A DNA stretch of 64,000 nucleotides from an uncultured Flavobacteriaceae bacterium (GTDB lineage Bacteria; Bacteroidota; Bacteroidia; Flavobacteriales; Flavobacteriaceae): positions 1-64,000 of the forward strand of contig CANLCJ010000019.1 in the NCBI GenBank assembly GCA_947489085.1, read 5' to 3'. This document shows, one piece after another, positions 24,044 through 32,601 of the stretch. The translations under genes were made by a program, and so were the position numbers. How positions within the stretch are numbered: the stretch's first letter is position 1; every line of letters starts with the position of its first letter. The notes under the pieces are model-generated. The model ran no database searches, was not told the origin of the DNA, and saw nothing but the letters and a program-made list of their open reading frames with translations.

Positions 24044-25372
24044 CTACCTCATATTCTTCATCATCTGCATCATCTTGCGGCCACCACCGCCTTGCATCAT
24101 CTTCATCATTTTGCTCATTTGGTTAAACTGCTTTAATAGCTGATTAACTTCTTGAACCGATGTTCCTGATCCTTTGGCCACACGCTTTTTACGACTGGCA
24201 TTTAATACAGAAGGATTAGTACGTTCTTTTGGTGTCATGGAATGGATAATGGCTTCTATTCCTTTAAAAGCATCATCGTCAATATCTACATCTTTCATCA
24301 TTTTACCAGCACCGGGAATCATACCTACAAGATCCTTCATGTTCCCCATTTTTTTAATTTGCTGGATTTGTCCCAAGAAATCGTCGAACCCAAACTGATT
24401 TTTAGCGATTTTCTTTTGTAGTTTTCGTGCTTCTTGCTCGTCGAACTGTTCTTGTGCCCGTTCCACAAGAGACACTACATCTCCCATACCTAAGATACGA
24501 TCTGCCATACGAGATGGGTAGAACACATCTATAGCTTCCATTTTTTCTCCCGTACCTATAAACTTGATAGGCTTGTTTACAACAGATTTGATAGATATGG
24601 CTGCACCACCTCTGGTATCTCCATCTAGCTTTGTAAGTATAACGCCGTCAAAATTTAAAACATCGTTAAAGGCTTTGGCTGTATTTACTGCATCTTGCCC
24701 TGTCATAGAATCGACTACAAACAGCGTTTCTTGAGGTTTAATTGCAGCGTGTACATTAGATATTTCTGTCATCATCGCCTCATCTACTGCTAAACGGCCT
24801 GCGGTATCTATAATTACCACATTATGCCCGTTTGCTTTGGCGTGCGCAATACCTGCTTGAGCAATAGCTACGGGGTCGTTATTACCACGATCGCTAAACA
24901 CATCTACTTTTATTTGCTCTCCAACAACATGTAATTGGTCTATCGCTGCGGGGCGGTACACATCACAGGCTACTAGTAGGGGCTTTTTTGTTTTTTTGTT
25001 TTTTAAATAATTTGCCAGTTTTCCTGAAAATGTTGTTTTACCGGACCCTTGGAGTCCAGACATTAAAATAACACTAGGTGTGGCAGATAAATTAATACCT
25101 TCGGCATCGCCTCCCATTAACTCGGTAAGCTCGTCCTTAACAATTTTAACCATTAATTGCCCTGGTTGTAATGTTGTTAAAACATCTTGTCCTAAGGCTT
25201 TTTCTTTTACCGTATTAGTAAATTGCTTGGCTATTTTAAAGTTAACATCGGCATCTAATAAAGCCCGTCTTACTTCTTTTAATGTTTCTGCAACATTAAC
25301 TTCGGTTATGCTACCATGCCCTTTAAGAACATGTAAGGCTTTATCTAATTTATCGCTTAAATTATTAAACAT
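24044..25372 (-). CDS. ffh: signal recognition particle protein
   Basis: The 442-residue SRP54 GTPase brings ribosomes making membrane proteins to FtsY. The N domain leads to the G domain with P-loop GLQGSGKTTFSGKLA, IIDTAGRLAVDEAMM, and TKLDGDTRGGAAISI. The C-terminal M domain is Met-rich, ending MMKMMQGGGGRKMMQMMKNM, which binds signal sequences and 4.5S RNA. Length is normal. The 4.5S RNA gene is not seen in this window. Confidence 0.97.
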   Translation of the reverse strand: MFNNLSDKLDKALHVLKGHGSITEVNVAETLKEVRRALLDADVNFKIAKQFTNTVKEKALGQDVLTTLQPGQLMVKIVKDELTELMGGDAEGINLSATPSVILMSGLQGSGKTTFSGKLANYLKNKKTKKPLLVACDVYRPAAIDQLHVVGEQIKVDVFSDRGNNDPVAIAQAGIAHAKANGHNVVIIDTAGRLAVDEAMMTEISNVHAAIKPQETLFVVDSMTGQDAVNTAKAFNDVLNFDGVILTKLDGDTRGGAAISIKSVVNKPIKFIGTGEKMEAIDVFYPSRMADRILGMGDVVSLVERAQEQFDEQEARKLQKKIAKNQFGFDDFLGQIQQIKKMGNMKDLVGMIPGAGKMMKDVDIDDDAFKGIEAIIHSMTPKERTNPSVLNASRKKRVAKGSGTSVQEVNQLLKQFNQMSKMMKMMQGGGGRKMMQMMKNMR

Positions 25373-25397
25373 AATTTTATTTCATTTTTAAGAATGG

Positions 25398-25405
25398 CAA
25401 AGTTA
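25398..25405 (-). promoter_or_regulatory. -7 box of ffh
   Basis: The minus strand reads TAACTTTG, matching TAnnTTTG, 25 bp upstream of the ffh start. Confidence 0.45.
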
Positions 25406-25502
25406 ACAATTTGATGTGTATTAAAGAAGTAGGCATTTACAAATTATAAATTGTGTTTGCGATTGTGCAATAGGTTTGGCTGTATTTGTCTCTTTGTAAA
25501 AT

Positions 25503-25524
25503 AAAAGAGGTTAATTTCTCTTTT
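25503..25524. terminator. small hairpin with T-rich flank
   Basis: AAAAGAG (25503-25509) pairs with CTCTTTT (25518-25524). It is a 7-bp stem in the spacer between ffh and the repeat lipoprotein gene; it may be a secondary terminator. Confidence 0.3.
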
Positions 25525-25565
25525 GTTTTCTCTCTTTAATGCTAAATCTTTTTGTAATAAAAAAA

Positions 25566-25589
25566 GCTGTTAAGTATATACTTAACAGC
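25566..25589 (-). terminator. terminator-like palindrome after the repeat lipoprotein gene
   Basis: GCTGTTAAGTAT (25566-25577) is directly followed by its exact complement ATACTTAACAGC (25578-25589), with an A run on the left that becomes a T run on the minus strand. It lies 69 bases after the lipoprotein stop. Confidence 0.6.
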
Positions 25590-25657
25590 CTTTATAACCT
25601 AACTAACAACTAAAATGCCACTGGTATTAAGAGCTAAATTGAAAAAGATTAATCGCT

Positions 25658-27385
25658 TTATAGTTTTTCTAGTACTAGCGTACGCTCTGCTATCCCTTCT
25701 GTATTAAAATCTTTTAGCTCTATTCTATTTGGTGTAATTTCGGCTATTTTCCATCTAAAGTTTAACGTACTAAATACGGTATCACCTCTAAGTCTCATAC
25801 CTAAATTTAAACCTTCTCCTCTATAAGCAAACCAAGAGCCTATTATAGAGGCATCGCCTCTAGTTACAGCTAACCTACCACGCACGCCGTAAGTAATGGC
25901 ATGTGCTCCAAACTGAGCGGTTTGGTTCCCTTCTCTTGTTATGTAGCTTGCTATTTCCCATTCTCCTGTGGTAAGTACTTCTTCTACTCTATTTATATCA
26001 GTATCGTTATCCAGACAATGTCTTGTTAAAAGCATTTGATTATTTTCATTTACTAATCTTATGCTATCGTTGCCTAAAAAGGTTATTAACCATCGTAACC
26101 TTAGGTTTGGTCTGTCCTCTAAATCAATTTCTAAACCAATACCTCTTTCTCTAACTATTACATTATATGTTCCAGCAATTAATTCCCCATCTACTCTTAG
26201 TCTTACTACATTGTTTTCTAAAAAATTTAATGGCGTGCCTATAAAATCAGCTTCATTGTCTGTGCCATTCACATTTAAACGCGCTACTCTCCAAAAGCAT
26301 TCTTGTAAAAAGTTTTCAACACGCGCTTTGGTAATATCTATTACAACATCGCAGTTTCTATTTAATAAAATTCTATTACCTTCTACTTCGTGTATTTTAA
26401 TTTTTCCATCTTCAAAATCGTATATCAACCACTCTAAAGTAAAATCTGCTAAATTTTCAAACTCCATGTTTAATAAAACACCTCTTCTTGTGCGTCTTAA
26501 TTCCCAAGTACCAGTTAACACATCTCCTTCTCTTGCACGTAATTTTACCACGTTTTCATTTTGAAAATTAAGAGCGTAGTCTACATAACGCTCTGTATTA
26601 TTTTCGTTATCTCTTTCGAATTCGAAAACTAACCAAGGGCATCTTTTTAAATAATTTTCTAAACGTACTCTAGTAAAATCGTTTGCAACTTCGCAAGTGC
26701 GTCTCGCATTAAATATAATACGTCTTAATTCTTCATTATTCTCTGCTGTTAGCGTAGTACCGTCTGTTAATACCATCGTTATAGGAAAATCTAAATTGGC
26801 TACAACCTCTGCATTTCTAACGCGTCTCATAAAACGGTTTAAAGCTCTATCGTTCTCTACAGTTACTGTATTGATAATTTCTGCATTGGTATCGAAAATT
26901 GAAAACGCTATTGGATATTGAAAGTCGATACATTTAATTTCTGCATCTTCATTATCTCTACCTTCACATTCGGCTATAAAATTTGCCAATTCTTGCGCAC
27001 TTACTATAGTAAATTCTTCGTGCGCTGTATTTGTTATTGTTATTGGAAAAATAATATCTAAACGGTCTATATCGTCTTCAAATTCATCGTAAAGGCGCTG
27101 TATTCTGGCATAATCTTGCCTAGTTTCTATTAAAAGTTCTGTACCGCGTACGTTAACGGTTACTGGTAAGTTAACAGACACGCAACTTGCTCTATCTATA
27201 ATATTATCTTCAGAGCCATCTAAACTAGAGGTTGCAGATAAAAAACTTGTAAGTTCTGATGTTGCTGTAAGTGCTTCTGTTTCATCTGGAGCAACTACAT
27301 CTATTTCTTCTTCTTGACAAGATGTAAATATTAAAAGGGCAAAAAAAGGTATAATAGCGAAAAAATTAATAAGTTTAGTTTTCAT
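25658..27385 (-). CDS. repeat-containing lipoprotein linked to an ECF sigma locus
   Basis: The 575-residue protein has a lipoprotein signal (FFALLIFTSCQEEE). The acidic residues right after the Cys resemble the Bacteroidota surface-lipoprotein export signal. Two internal families of repeats can be seen. The N-terminal half has about two copies of a Cys-bounded unit (VNLPVTVNVRGTELLIETRQ; IDFQYPIAFSIFDTNAEIIN, each followed by a FPIT strand). The C-terminal half has three units of about 110 residues starting near FTRVRLENYLKRCPW, ITKARVENFLQECFW and INRVEEVLTTGEW, beta-rich and lipocalin-like in appearance. No known function. It is divergent from the ECF sigma gene and shares a promoter motif with fecR. 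Confidence 0.75.
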   Translation of the reverse strand: MKTKLINFFAIIPFFALLIFTSCQEEEIDVVAPDETEALTATSELTSFLSATSSLDGSEDNIIDRASCVSVNLPVTVNVRGTELLIETRQDYARIQRLYDEFEDDIDRLDIIFPITITNTAHEEFTIVSAQELANFIAECEGRDNEDAEIKCIDFQYPIAFSIFDTNAEIINTVTVENDRALNRFMRRVRNAEVVANLDFPITMVLTDGTTLTAENNEELRRIIFNARRTCEVANDFTRVRLENYLKRCPWLVFEFERDNENNTERYVDYALNFQNENVVKLRAREGDVLTGTWELRRTRRGVLLNMEFENLADFTLEWLIYDFEDGKIKIHEVEGNRILLNRNCDVVIDITKARVENFLQECFWRVARLNVNGTDNEADFIGTPLNFLENNVVRLRVDGELIAGTYNVIVRERGIGLEIDLEDRPNLRLRWLITFLGNDSIRLVNENNQMLLTRHCLDNDTDINRVEEVLTTGEWEIASYITREGNQTAQFGAHAITYGVRGRLAVTRGDASIIGSWFAYRGEGLNLGMRLRGDTVFSTLNFRWKIAEITPNRIELKDFNTEGIAERTLVLEKL

Positions 27386-27421
27386 GATATCTATGTTTTG
27401 GGTTATACAATTTGTTTACAC

Positions 27422-27454
27422 TTATAAAACAGCTCAACTTTTAAAATCCCTACC
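27422..27454 (-). promoter_or_regulatory. candidate ECF-sigma promoter of the repeat lipoprotein
   Basis: On the minus strand GGTAGGGA (27454-27447), a 15-base spacer and TGTTTTATAA (27431-27422) lie 37 bp before the lipoprotein start. The same elements with the same spacing precede fecR. Confidence 0.5.
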
Positions 27455-27510
27455 CTCCTATCTAAAAAAAATTAAAAAAACTTACTTTAGTAACGTAAAC
27501 ACAACCTTAT

Positions 27511-28026
27511 ATGGAGAAACAACTGCACGAAAACATTTGTAAAGAGCATTTCTTTACTTCCATTTTTAATAAGCTATCTACAGATTTGTATCAGTTCTTA
27601 TACTATAAGTTTGGCAGTACACTTAACCCTAAAGATAAGGTGCAGGAAGCTTTTGTAAAATTATGGCAAAACTGTGCTAAGGTAACTCCAGATAAAGCTA
27701 AAAGTTTTGTTTTTACTACTGCTAATAATTTGATGCTTAATGAAGCTGCTCACCAAAAAGTAGTTTTAAAACATAAGCAAATTAAACCTAAAGCGTATAC
27801 TAATGAGAGCCCTGAATTTATACTGGAAACTACCGAGTATAATGCTAAATTACAAAGAGCTTTAGCTAATTTAACCGAAGCACAGCGCGTGGCTTTTATG
27901 ATGAATCGTGTAGAAGGTAAACGTTTTAAAGAGATTGCCGCACTATTAAATATATCTGTAAAGGCTGTGGAAAAACGCATCTACGGGGCTTTAGAAAAAT
28001 TACGTAAGGATATTAAAGAACTTTGA
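27511..28026 (+). CDS. ECF-type RNA polymerase sigma factor
   Basis: The 171-residue protein has sigma-70 region 2 (YQFLYYKFGSTLNPKDKVQE; FVKLWQNCAKVTPDKAKSFV) and region 4 (NLTEAQRVAFMMNRVEGKRF; SVKAVEKRIYGALEKLRK), with no region 1 or 3. It belongs to the FecI-like ECF class common in Bacteroidota, and the following FecR and TonB receptor make it a cell-surface-signalling sigma. Start ATG at 27511; no TAnnTTTG box is obvious upstream. Confidence 0.92.
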   Translation: MEKQLHENICKEHFFTSIFNKLSTDLYQFLYYKFGSTLNPKDKVQEAFVKLWQNCAKVTPDKAKSFVFTTANNLMLNEAAHQKVVLKHKQIKPKAYTNESPEFILETTEYNAKLQRALANLTEAQRVAFMMNRVEGKRFKEIAALLNISVKAVEKRIYGALEKLRKDIKEL

Positions 28027-28092
28027 AAGAGGTTCTAACATAAACATGTTTTATTCTGTTTGAAGACAAACTAATTAAAAAAATTAAAACAA

Positions 28093-28125
28093 GGTAGGGA
28101 AAACTAAAACTTACTTGTTATATTA
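28093..28125 (+). promoter_or_regulatory. candidate ECF-sigma promoter of fecR and the TonB receptor
   Basis: GGTAGGGA (28093-28100), a 15-base spacer and TGTTATATTA (28116-28125) lie just before fecR. The elements match those in front of the divergent lipoprotein and do not fit the housekeeping TAnnTTTG pattern. Confidence 0.5.
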
Positions 28126-28141
28126 CTGAACGCCAGTTATG

Positions 28142-29047
28142 ATGAATAAAGAAGAATTAATATCGAAATGGTTAGACAACAACTTAACTCCCGAAGAATT
28201 TAAGGCTTTTAAAGCGCTTGAGGATTATGATGAGTTGGTAAAACTAGATACGCATTTAAACTATTTTAAGGCTGAGGCTTATGATGCTTCTAAAACTCTA
28301 GAAAATGTTTTGTCTAGCAGTGCTGAAACGCAACCATTACAAAAACCGAAAACCGCTTGGCTAAAACCGCTACTTGCTGTAGCGGCGGTTGTTGCTATTA
28401 GTTTTTGTGTTTTCTATTATACCTCAACTTTAAATACAACTGTAAATACTCAACTTGCACAGAAAACTACTATTACGTTGCCAGATGCATCTACTGTGGC
28501 TGTAAACGCCCAATCTAGTATAACATACAACAAAAGCAATTGGAAAAATAACCGCGAAGTTGCTTTAAAAGGAGAGGCTTATTTTAAAGTTGCTAAAGGC
28601 GCTAGTTTTAATGTAAAAACAGATTTGGGTCTTGTTACTGTTTATGGCACAGCATTTAATGTAAAGCAACGTGGTACTTTTTTCGAGGTAGTTTGCTACG
28701 AAGGCCTCGTTGGTGTTACTTATAACTCTAAAGAAACCAAGTTACACCCTGGGGATCGTTTTTTAATTATTGAAGATAAACAGCTAACACTTGATAATGC
28801 AACACAAACAGCACCCTCTTGGATAAAAGATGAAAGCACTTTTAGTGCTATTCCTTTTAAATTTGTAGTAGCAGAATTTGAAAGACAGTATAATACTAAA
28901 GTTACTCTTATAGATATAGATAGCTCGCAATTATTTACAGGGTCTTTTACGCATAATGATATGGAAATTGCTTTAAAAGCTATTGCTTTACCATTGCATG
29001 CTACTTACAGCTTACAAAACCAGACAATCATTTTAAAACGTGACTAA
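28142..29047 (+). CDS. FecR-type anti-sigma factor
   Basis: The 301-residue protein has a short cytoplasmic N-terminal region (LISKWLDNNLTPEEFKAF), one membrane helix (PLLAVAAVVAISFCVFYY), the periplasmic FecR domain (TITLPDASTVAVNAQSSITY; GEAYFKVAKGASFNVKT; TVYGTAFNVKQRG) and a C-terminal DUF4974-like region (IPFKFVVAEFERQYNTKVTL). It would hold the upstream sigma inactive until a signal arrives from the TonB receptor. Two adjacent ATGs occur; the second is chosen because the promoter candidate is very near. The end overlaps the receptor gene by 8 bp. Confidence 0.9.
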   Translation: MNKEELISKWLDNNLTPEEFKAFKALEDYDELVKLDTHLNYFKAEAYDASKTLENVLSSSAETQPLQKPKTAWLKPLLAVAAVVAISFCVFYYTSTLNTTVNTQLAQKTTITLPDASTVAVNAQSSITYNKSNWKNNREVALKGEAYFKVAKGASFNVKTDLGLVTVYGTAFNVKQRGTFFEVVCYEGLVGVTYNSKETKLHPGDRFLIIEDKQLTLDNATQTAPSWIKDESTFSAIPFKFVVAEFERQYNTKVTLIDIDSSQLFTGSFTHNDMEIALKAIALPLHATYSLQNQTIILKRD

Positions 29048-31391
29048 ACAACAGCTTTTTTTTTATATAAGTTTACTTGTTGCATCTATGCATGCTTTAA
29101 AATGTACATCTCAAAATACCCAAAACACCATACCGCTTGCGCAGATTATAGATGTATTTTCGAAACGTTATAATGTGCGCTTTTCTTATGCCATTAATAC
29201 AGTTAAAAACATAAAAATTAAAGCACCTAAAGAGACATTAACGCTAGATGAAACGTTGCAGTTTTTAGAACAAGAAAGCAAGCTTGTATTTACCTTAATA
29301 AACCGCCGTTTTATTAGTATTTCTAAACCTAAAACCCCTAAAAAGGCTATTGTTAGAGAACAATTGGAGGAAATTACCATTACCAATTACCTTACCACAG
29401 GTATTACTAAGTTAAATGATGGTTCGCTTACCATAACCCCAGAGAAATTTGGAATTTTACCTGGGCTTATTGAGCCAGATGTATTACAAACTATACAGGC
29501 TTTACCCGGTATTTTTAGTGCAGAAGAGTTAGTGTCTAACATTAATGTAAGAGGAGGCACTCACGATCAAAATTTAATTTTGTGGGACGGTATAAAAATG
29601 TACCAATCTGGTCATTTTTTCGGACTCATTTCTGCTTTTAACCCCTATACAATAGATAAAATAAATATTTTTAAAAACGGTAGCAGAGCTAAGTTTGGCG
29701 ATGGTATTTCTAGTGTTATCGACATACAGTTGCACAATACTGTAGATGGAAAGTTTGAAGCTGGTTTAGGGTTTAATTTAATTAATGCCCATGCTCATGC
29801 TAAAATACCACTATCGCAACGTTTGGAATTACAAATTTCTTCAAGACGTTCGGTAACAGATCTTATTGCAACCCCTACTTATAATCAATATTTTAACAGA
29901 GTGTTTCAAGATTCTGATTTATCTAACACACTGGGAAGCAATGCCAGTATCTCTCAAAACGAAGCATTCCAGTTCCACGATATAGCTGCAAAACTATTGT
30001 ATAATCTCTCTAAAAAAGACCAATTAAGATTTCATTTTTTAAACGTAAGCAATACTTTAAATTACGAAGAAAGTGCGACCTTAAATAATAGAGACGAGGC
30101 TTTAAACAGTAACCTATCGCAACAAAATTTAGCGTACAGCATAACACATACCAGAGATTGGCACAAACGCTTACAAACTAAAGCTCAAATTTACATTACA
30201 AACTACGATCTTGCAGCTACCAACTTCGATATTATTAACAACCAGAGATTAAAACAGCGTAACGAAGTTGTAGATGGTACAGCTAAACTGGATGTAAATT
30301 ACAAGCTCAATGCCAATAGTACACTTAATAGTGGCTACCAATTTTCTGAAGTTGGTATTAGTAATTTACAAGATGTAAACAATCCACTTTTTAGAAGCTT
30401 TACTCGAGAAGTTGTTAGAACGCATGCCGTTTATGCCGAAAGCGCTTTTTTATCCAAATCCGCTAAAACAAGATTAAATATTGGCACGCGCGTAACTATT
30501 TTTAACAAATTTAATACTGTTTTAATAGAACCGCGTTTAAACTTTAGCCAGCGGTTTTTAAACGTATTGCGTTTGGAAATTTTAGGCGAGTTAAAACACC
30601 AAACCACTTCTCAAACCATAGACTTTCAAAGTGATTTTCTGGGTATTGAAAGGCGACGTTGGGTACTATCCAATTCTAATACAGAAACTGTAACTGTAGA
30701 TGGTAAATCTATTTTTCCTGTGCCTATTTTAAGGAGCAATCAAATCTCGGCTGGATTGCACTACAACAAAAATAAACTCTTAATTAGTGCAGAAGGTTTT
30801 ATAAAAAAAGTGGATGGTATAACCACAAGAAGTCAAGGGTTTCAAAATCAGTTTGAATTTGTAAATGCTAGTGGCAGTTACACTATAAACGGTATAGATG
30901 TTCTTGTAAATAAACAATTTCAAACAGCATTTAGTGCTGCTTTAGGCTATTCTTACAGCACAAATACTTACGAATTTGACAGCTTGCAACCAGAGCCTTT
31001 CCCTAATAATGTAGATGTAAGACATGCACTAACCCTAAGTAGTGCTTACACAACCAAACATTTAAAGTTGGCCTTGGGTTTTAATTGGTATACAGGCAGA
31101 CCAACTACTTTACCTAACAGTATTCAAGATCCTGATGCTACCGAAATAAGTTACCAAAGTCCCAATTTGGCTAATCTTGAAGATTACATGCGTGCAGACT
31201 TTTCTACAACCTATGCCTTTGATATATCTCAAACTACTAAAGCTTTTATTGGAGCTTCCATTTGGAATGTGTTTAATACCCGCAATGTCTTAAACAGCTA
31301 TTTTACTTTAGATGAAGACAGCAACATTACCAAAATAGATATAGAATCCTTGGGCATTACGCCTAATGTGAGTTTTAGGGTTTTGTTTTAA
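29040..31391 (+). CDS. TonB-dependent outer-membrane receptor with STN domain
   Basis: The 783-residue protein starts at a GTG overlapping fecR. After a signal peptide it has an STN signalling domain (about 30-95, ending NRRFISISKPK), then the plug (LQTIQALPGIFSAEELVSNI; VRGGTHDQNLILWDGIKMYQ) and a beta-barrel ending in Phe (NVSFRVLF). The STN domain is the usual route by which substrate binding is reported to FecR, so this is a transducer. No CarboxypepD_reg domain or SusD partner is present, so a SusC-type sugar system is unlikely. The ligand cannot be told from sequence. Confidence 0.92.
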   Translation: MTKQQLFFYISLLVASMHALKCTSQNTQNTIPLAQIIDVFSKRYNVRFSYAINTVKNIKIKAPKETLTLDETLQFLEQESKLVFTLINRRFISISKPKTPKKAIVREQLEEITITNYLTTGITKLNDGSLTITPEKFGILPGLIEPDVLQTIQALPGIFSAEELVSNINVRGGTHDQNLILWDGIKMYQSGHFFGLISAFNPYTIDKINIFKNGSRAKFGDGISSVIDIQLHNTVDGKFEAGLGFNLINAHAHAKIPLSQRLELQISSRRSVTDLIATPTYNQYFNRVFQDSDLSNTLGSNASISQNEAFQFHDIAAKLLYNLSKKDQLRFHFLNVSNTLNYEESATLNNRDEALNSNLSQQNLAYSITHTRDWHKRLQTKAQIYITNYDLAATNFDIINNQRLKQRNEVVDGTAKLDVNYKLNANSTLNSGYQFSEVGISNLQDVNNPLFRSFTREVVRTHAVYAESAFLSKSAKTRLNIGTRVTIFNKFNTVLIEPRLNFSQRFLNVLRLEILGELKHQTTSQTIDFQSDFLGIERRRWVLSNSNTETVTVDGKSIFPVPILRSNQISAGLHYNKNKLLISAEGFIKKVDGITTRSQGFQNQFEFVNASGSYTINGIDVLVNKQFQTAFSAALGYSYSTNTYEFDSLQPEPFPNNVDVRHALTLSSAYTTKHLKLALGFNWYTGRPTTLPNSIQDPDATEISYQSPNLANLEDYMRADFSTTYAFDISQTTKAFIGASIWNVFNTRNVLNSYFTLDEDSNITKIDIESLGITPNVSFRVLF

Positions 31392-31683
31392 CAACCTGCT
31401 AATACTATACCCAACAATTTTTATAAAAAAATAAACTTCACGAGGTGTCTTGACACACACTCAATCGACCAACTTGATCCAATTGCGAAATACATAAAAG
31501 TAGATCCTATCTTATAGCCCTATGGTTTGTATACTGTCTATTTAGACCAACAAGCATAATATAAAATCATCACTAAAATAATTTTCTAAAAAAAATGTTT
31601 CATACATAAAAGAAGAATAAAATTACTTGTTATCTATGAAAAAACACATTTAATTGAAAACAAGTATTACGAAATTAAAAAGT
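31392..31683. other. intergenic region before the LytTR regulator
   Basis: No gene is seen. Two features stand out: a small inverted repeat GTGTCTTGACAC around 31445-31456, and the 13-mer TATAGCCCTATGG (31513-31525), which recurs at 36268-36280 upstream of a histidine kinase. Confidence 0.4.
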
Positions 31684-31714
31684 ATGAAAAAGAAAAAAGT
31701 ATGAAAAAGAAAAA
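31681..31714 (+). repeat. 17-bp tandem duplication at the LytTR gene start
   Basis: The unit AGTATGAAAAAGAAAAA occurs at 31681-31697 and again at 31698-31714. Each copy contains an ATG. The first opens a six-codon frame (MKKKKV) that stops in TGA overlapping the second ATG (31701), which starts the regulator. Confidence 0.8.
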
Positions 31715-32435
31715 AGTATTAATTGTAGACCAAGTTCTAGATGAAGCCAATAATTTAAAAAAAACTTTAAATCAATGCACCCCCCAATTAGATATCATTG
31801 GAATAGCTAGTACTTTAAGTGCATCGTTAAAAACTATTGAAAACATGAGACCTGATATCGTTTTTTTAGATCTAAAAATAGGGATTCAACTCATTTTTGA
31901 AATTTCTAAAACATCTCCCATTACTTTTAAAACAATATTTACATCAAAATATATACACGTTTTAGATGCCTTGGAGTTTATAGCTACGGATTGCCTCTTA
32001 AAACCCTTAGAAGTTGAACAATTAAAAAAAGCTTTAGAAAATGATCTCACAACTTTTCCTTATAAGAAATACACTAATAAAACTATATCTATTCAGGAAA
32101 ATAATATTTCTAACATAAAAATAGCTTTACCAAATACAAATGGATATAGTATGCTTGATGTGGGGCAAATTACCAACTGTAAAGCACGAGGCAGTTATAC
32201 TGAAATTTATTTAAATAAAAGCCAAAAAATTATTTCTTCAAAAAACTTACGCTATTACGAAAATTTATTGTCACATCACAATTTTATTCGTGTTCATAAC
32301 TCTCATTTAGTTAATAGCAATTATATTAAAGAGGTTTTCAAGACTGATGGTGGTTATTTAATTTTAAACTGTGGAAAAACTATTAGCATCTCTAAATCTA
32401 GAAGAAAAAACGTCTATACTAGTCTTGGTATATGA
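31701..32435 (+). CDS. LytTR-family response regulator
   Basis: The 244-residue protein has an N-terminal receiver-like domain with Asp in IVDQVLDE and the phospho-acceptor in FLDLKIG. Its C-terminal LytTR DNA-binding domain contains GQITNCKARGSYTEIYLNKS, NLRYYENLLSHHNFIRVHNS and HLVNSNYIKEVF. LytTR proteins bind pairs of direct repeats about one to two helical turns apart; three 21-bp repeats lie immediately downstream (32470-32532). No cognate LytS-type kinase is adjacent. The next gene on the plus strand is the RNase A-like lipoprotein, its likely target. Confidence 0.88.
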   Translation: MKKKKVLIVDQVLDEANNLKKTLNQCTPQLDIIGIASTLSASLKTIENMRPDIVFLDLKIGIQLIFEISKTSPITFKTIFTSKYIHVLDALEFIATDCLLKPLEVEQLKKALENDLTTFPYKKYTNKTISIQENNISNIKIALPNTNGYSMLDVGQITNCKARGSYTEIYLNKSQKIISSKNLRYYENLLSHHNFIRVHNSHLVNSNYIKEVFKTDGGYLILNCGKTISISKSRRKNVYTSLGI

Positions 32436-32469
32436 TATGAGATTAAAAAAATTTACTTTAATAAAATAT

Positions 32470-32532
32470 AAGTATCTAATTATAAATTGGAAGTGTCTAA
32501 TTACAAATAAAAAATGTCGATTTACAAATAAA
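32470..32532 (+). repeat. three tandem 21-bp direct repeats, candidate LytTR sites
   Basis: Units at 32470-32490, 32491-32511 and 32512-32532 share the pattern AAnTgTCnAtTTAcAAATnnn. They end 69 bp before the lipoprotein ATG. A 21-bp period puts each copy on the same DNA face, as is typical for LytTR-regulated promoters. Confidence 0.6.
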
Positions 32533-32601
32533 CATAAGAATAAACTGTATTTATAGATTAATTTTGAAAAAAACTAAACATTAATTATTAAACATTTAAC
32601 T

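Noticed and set aside
26061-26564. 167-codon plus-strand frame
   Set aside because: Antisense to the repeat lipoprotein; it looks basic and Ser-rich, as antisense frames in A+T-rich genes often do.
31684-31704. six-codon frame MKKKKV as a gene
   Set aside because: It is too short to call as a gene; treated as a by-product of the 17-bp duplication.
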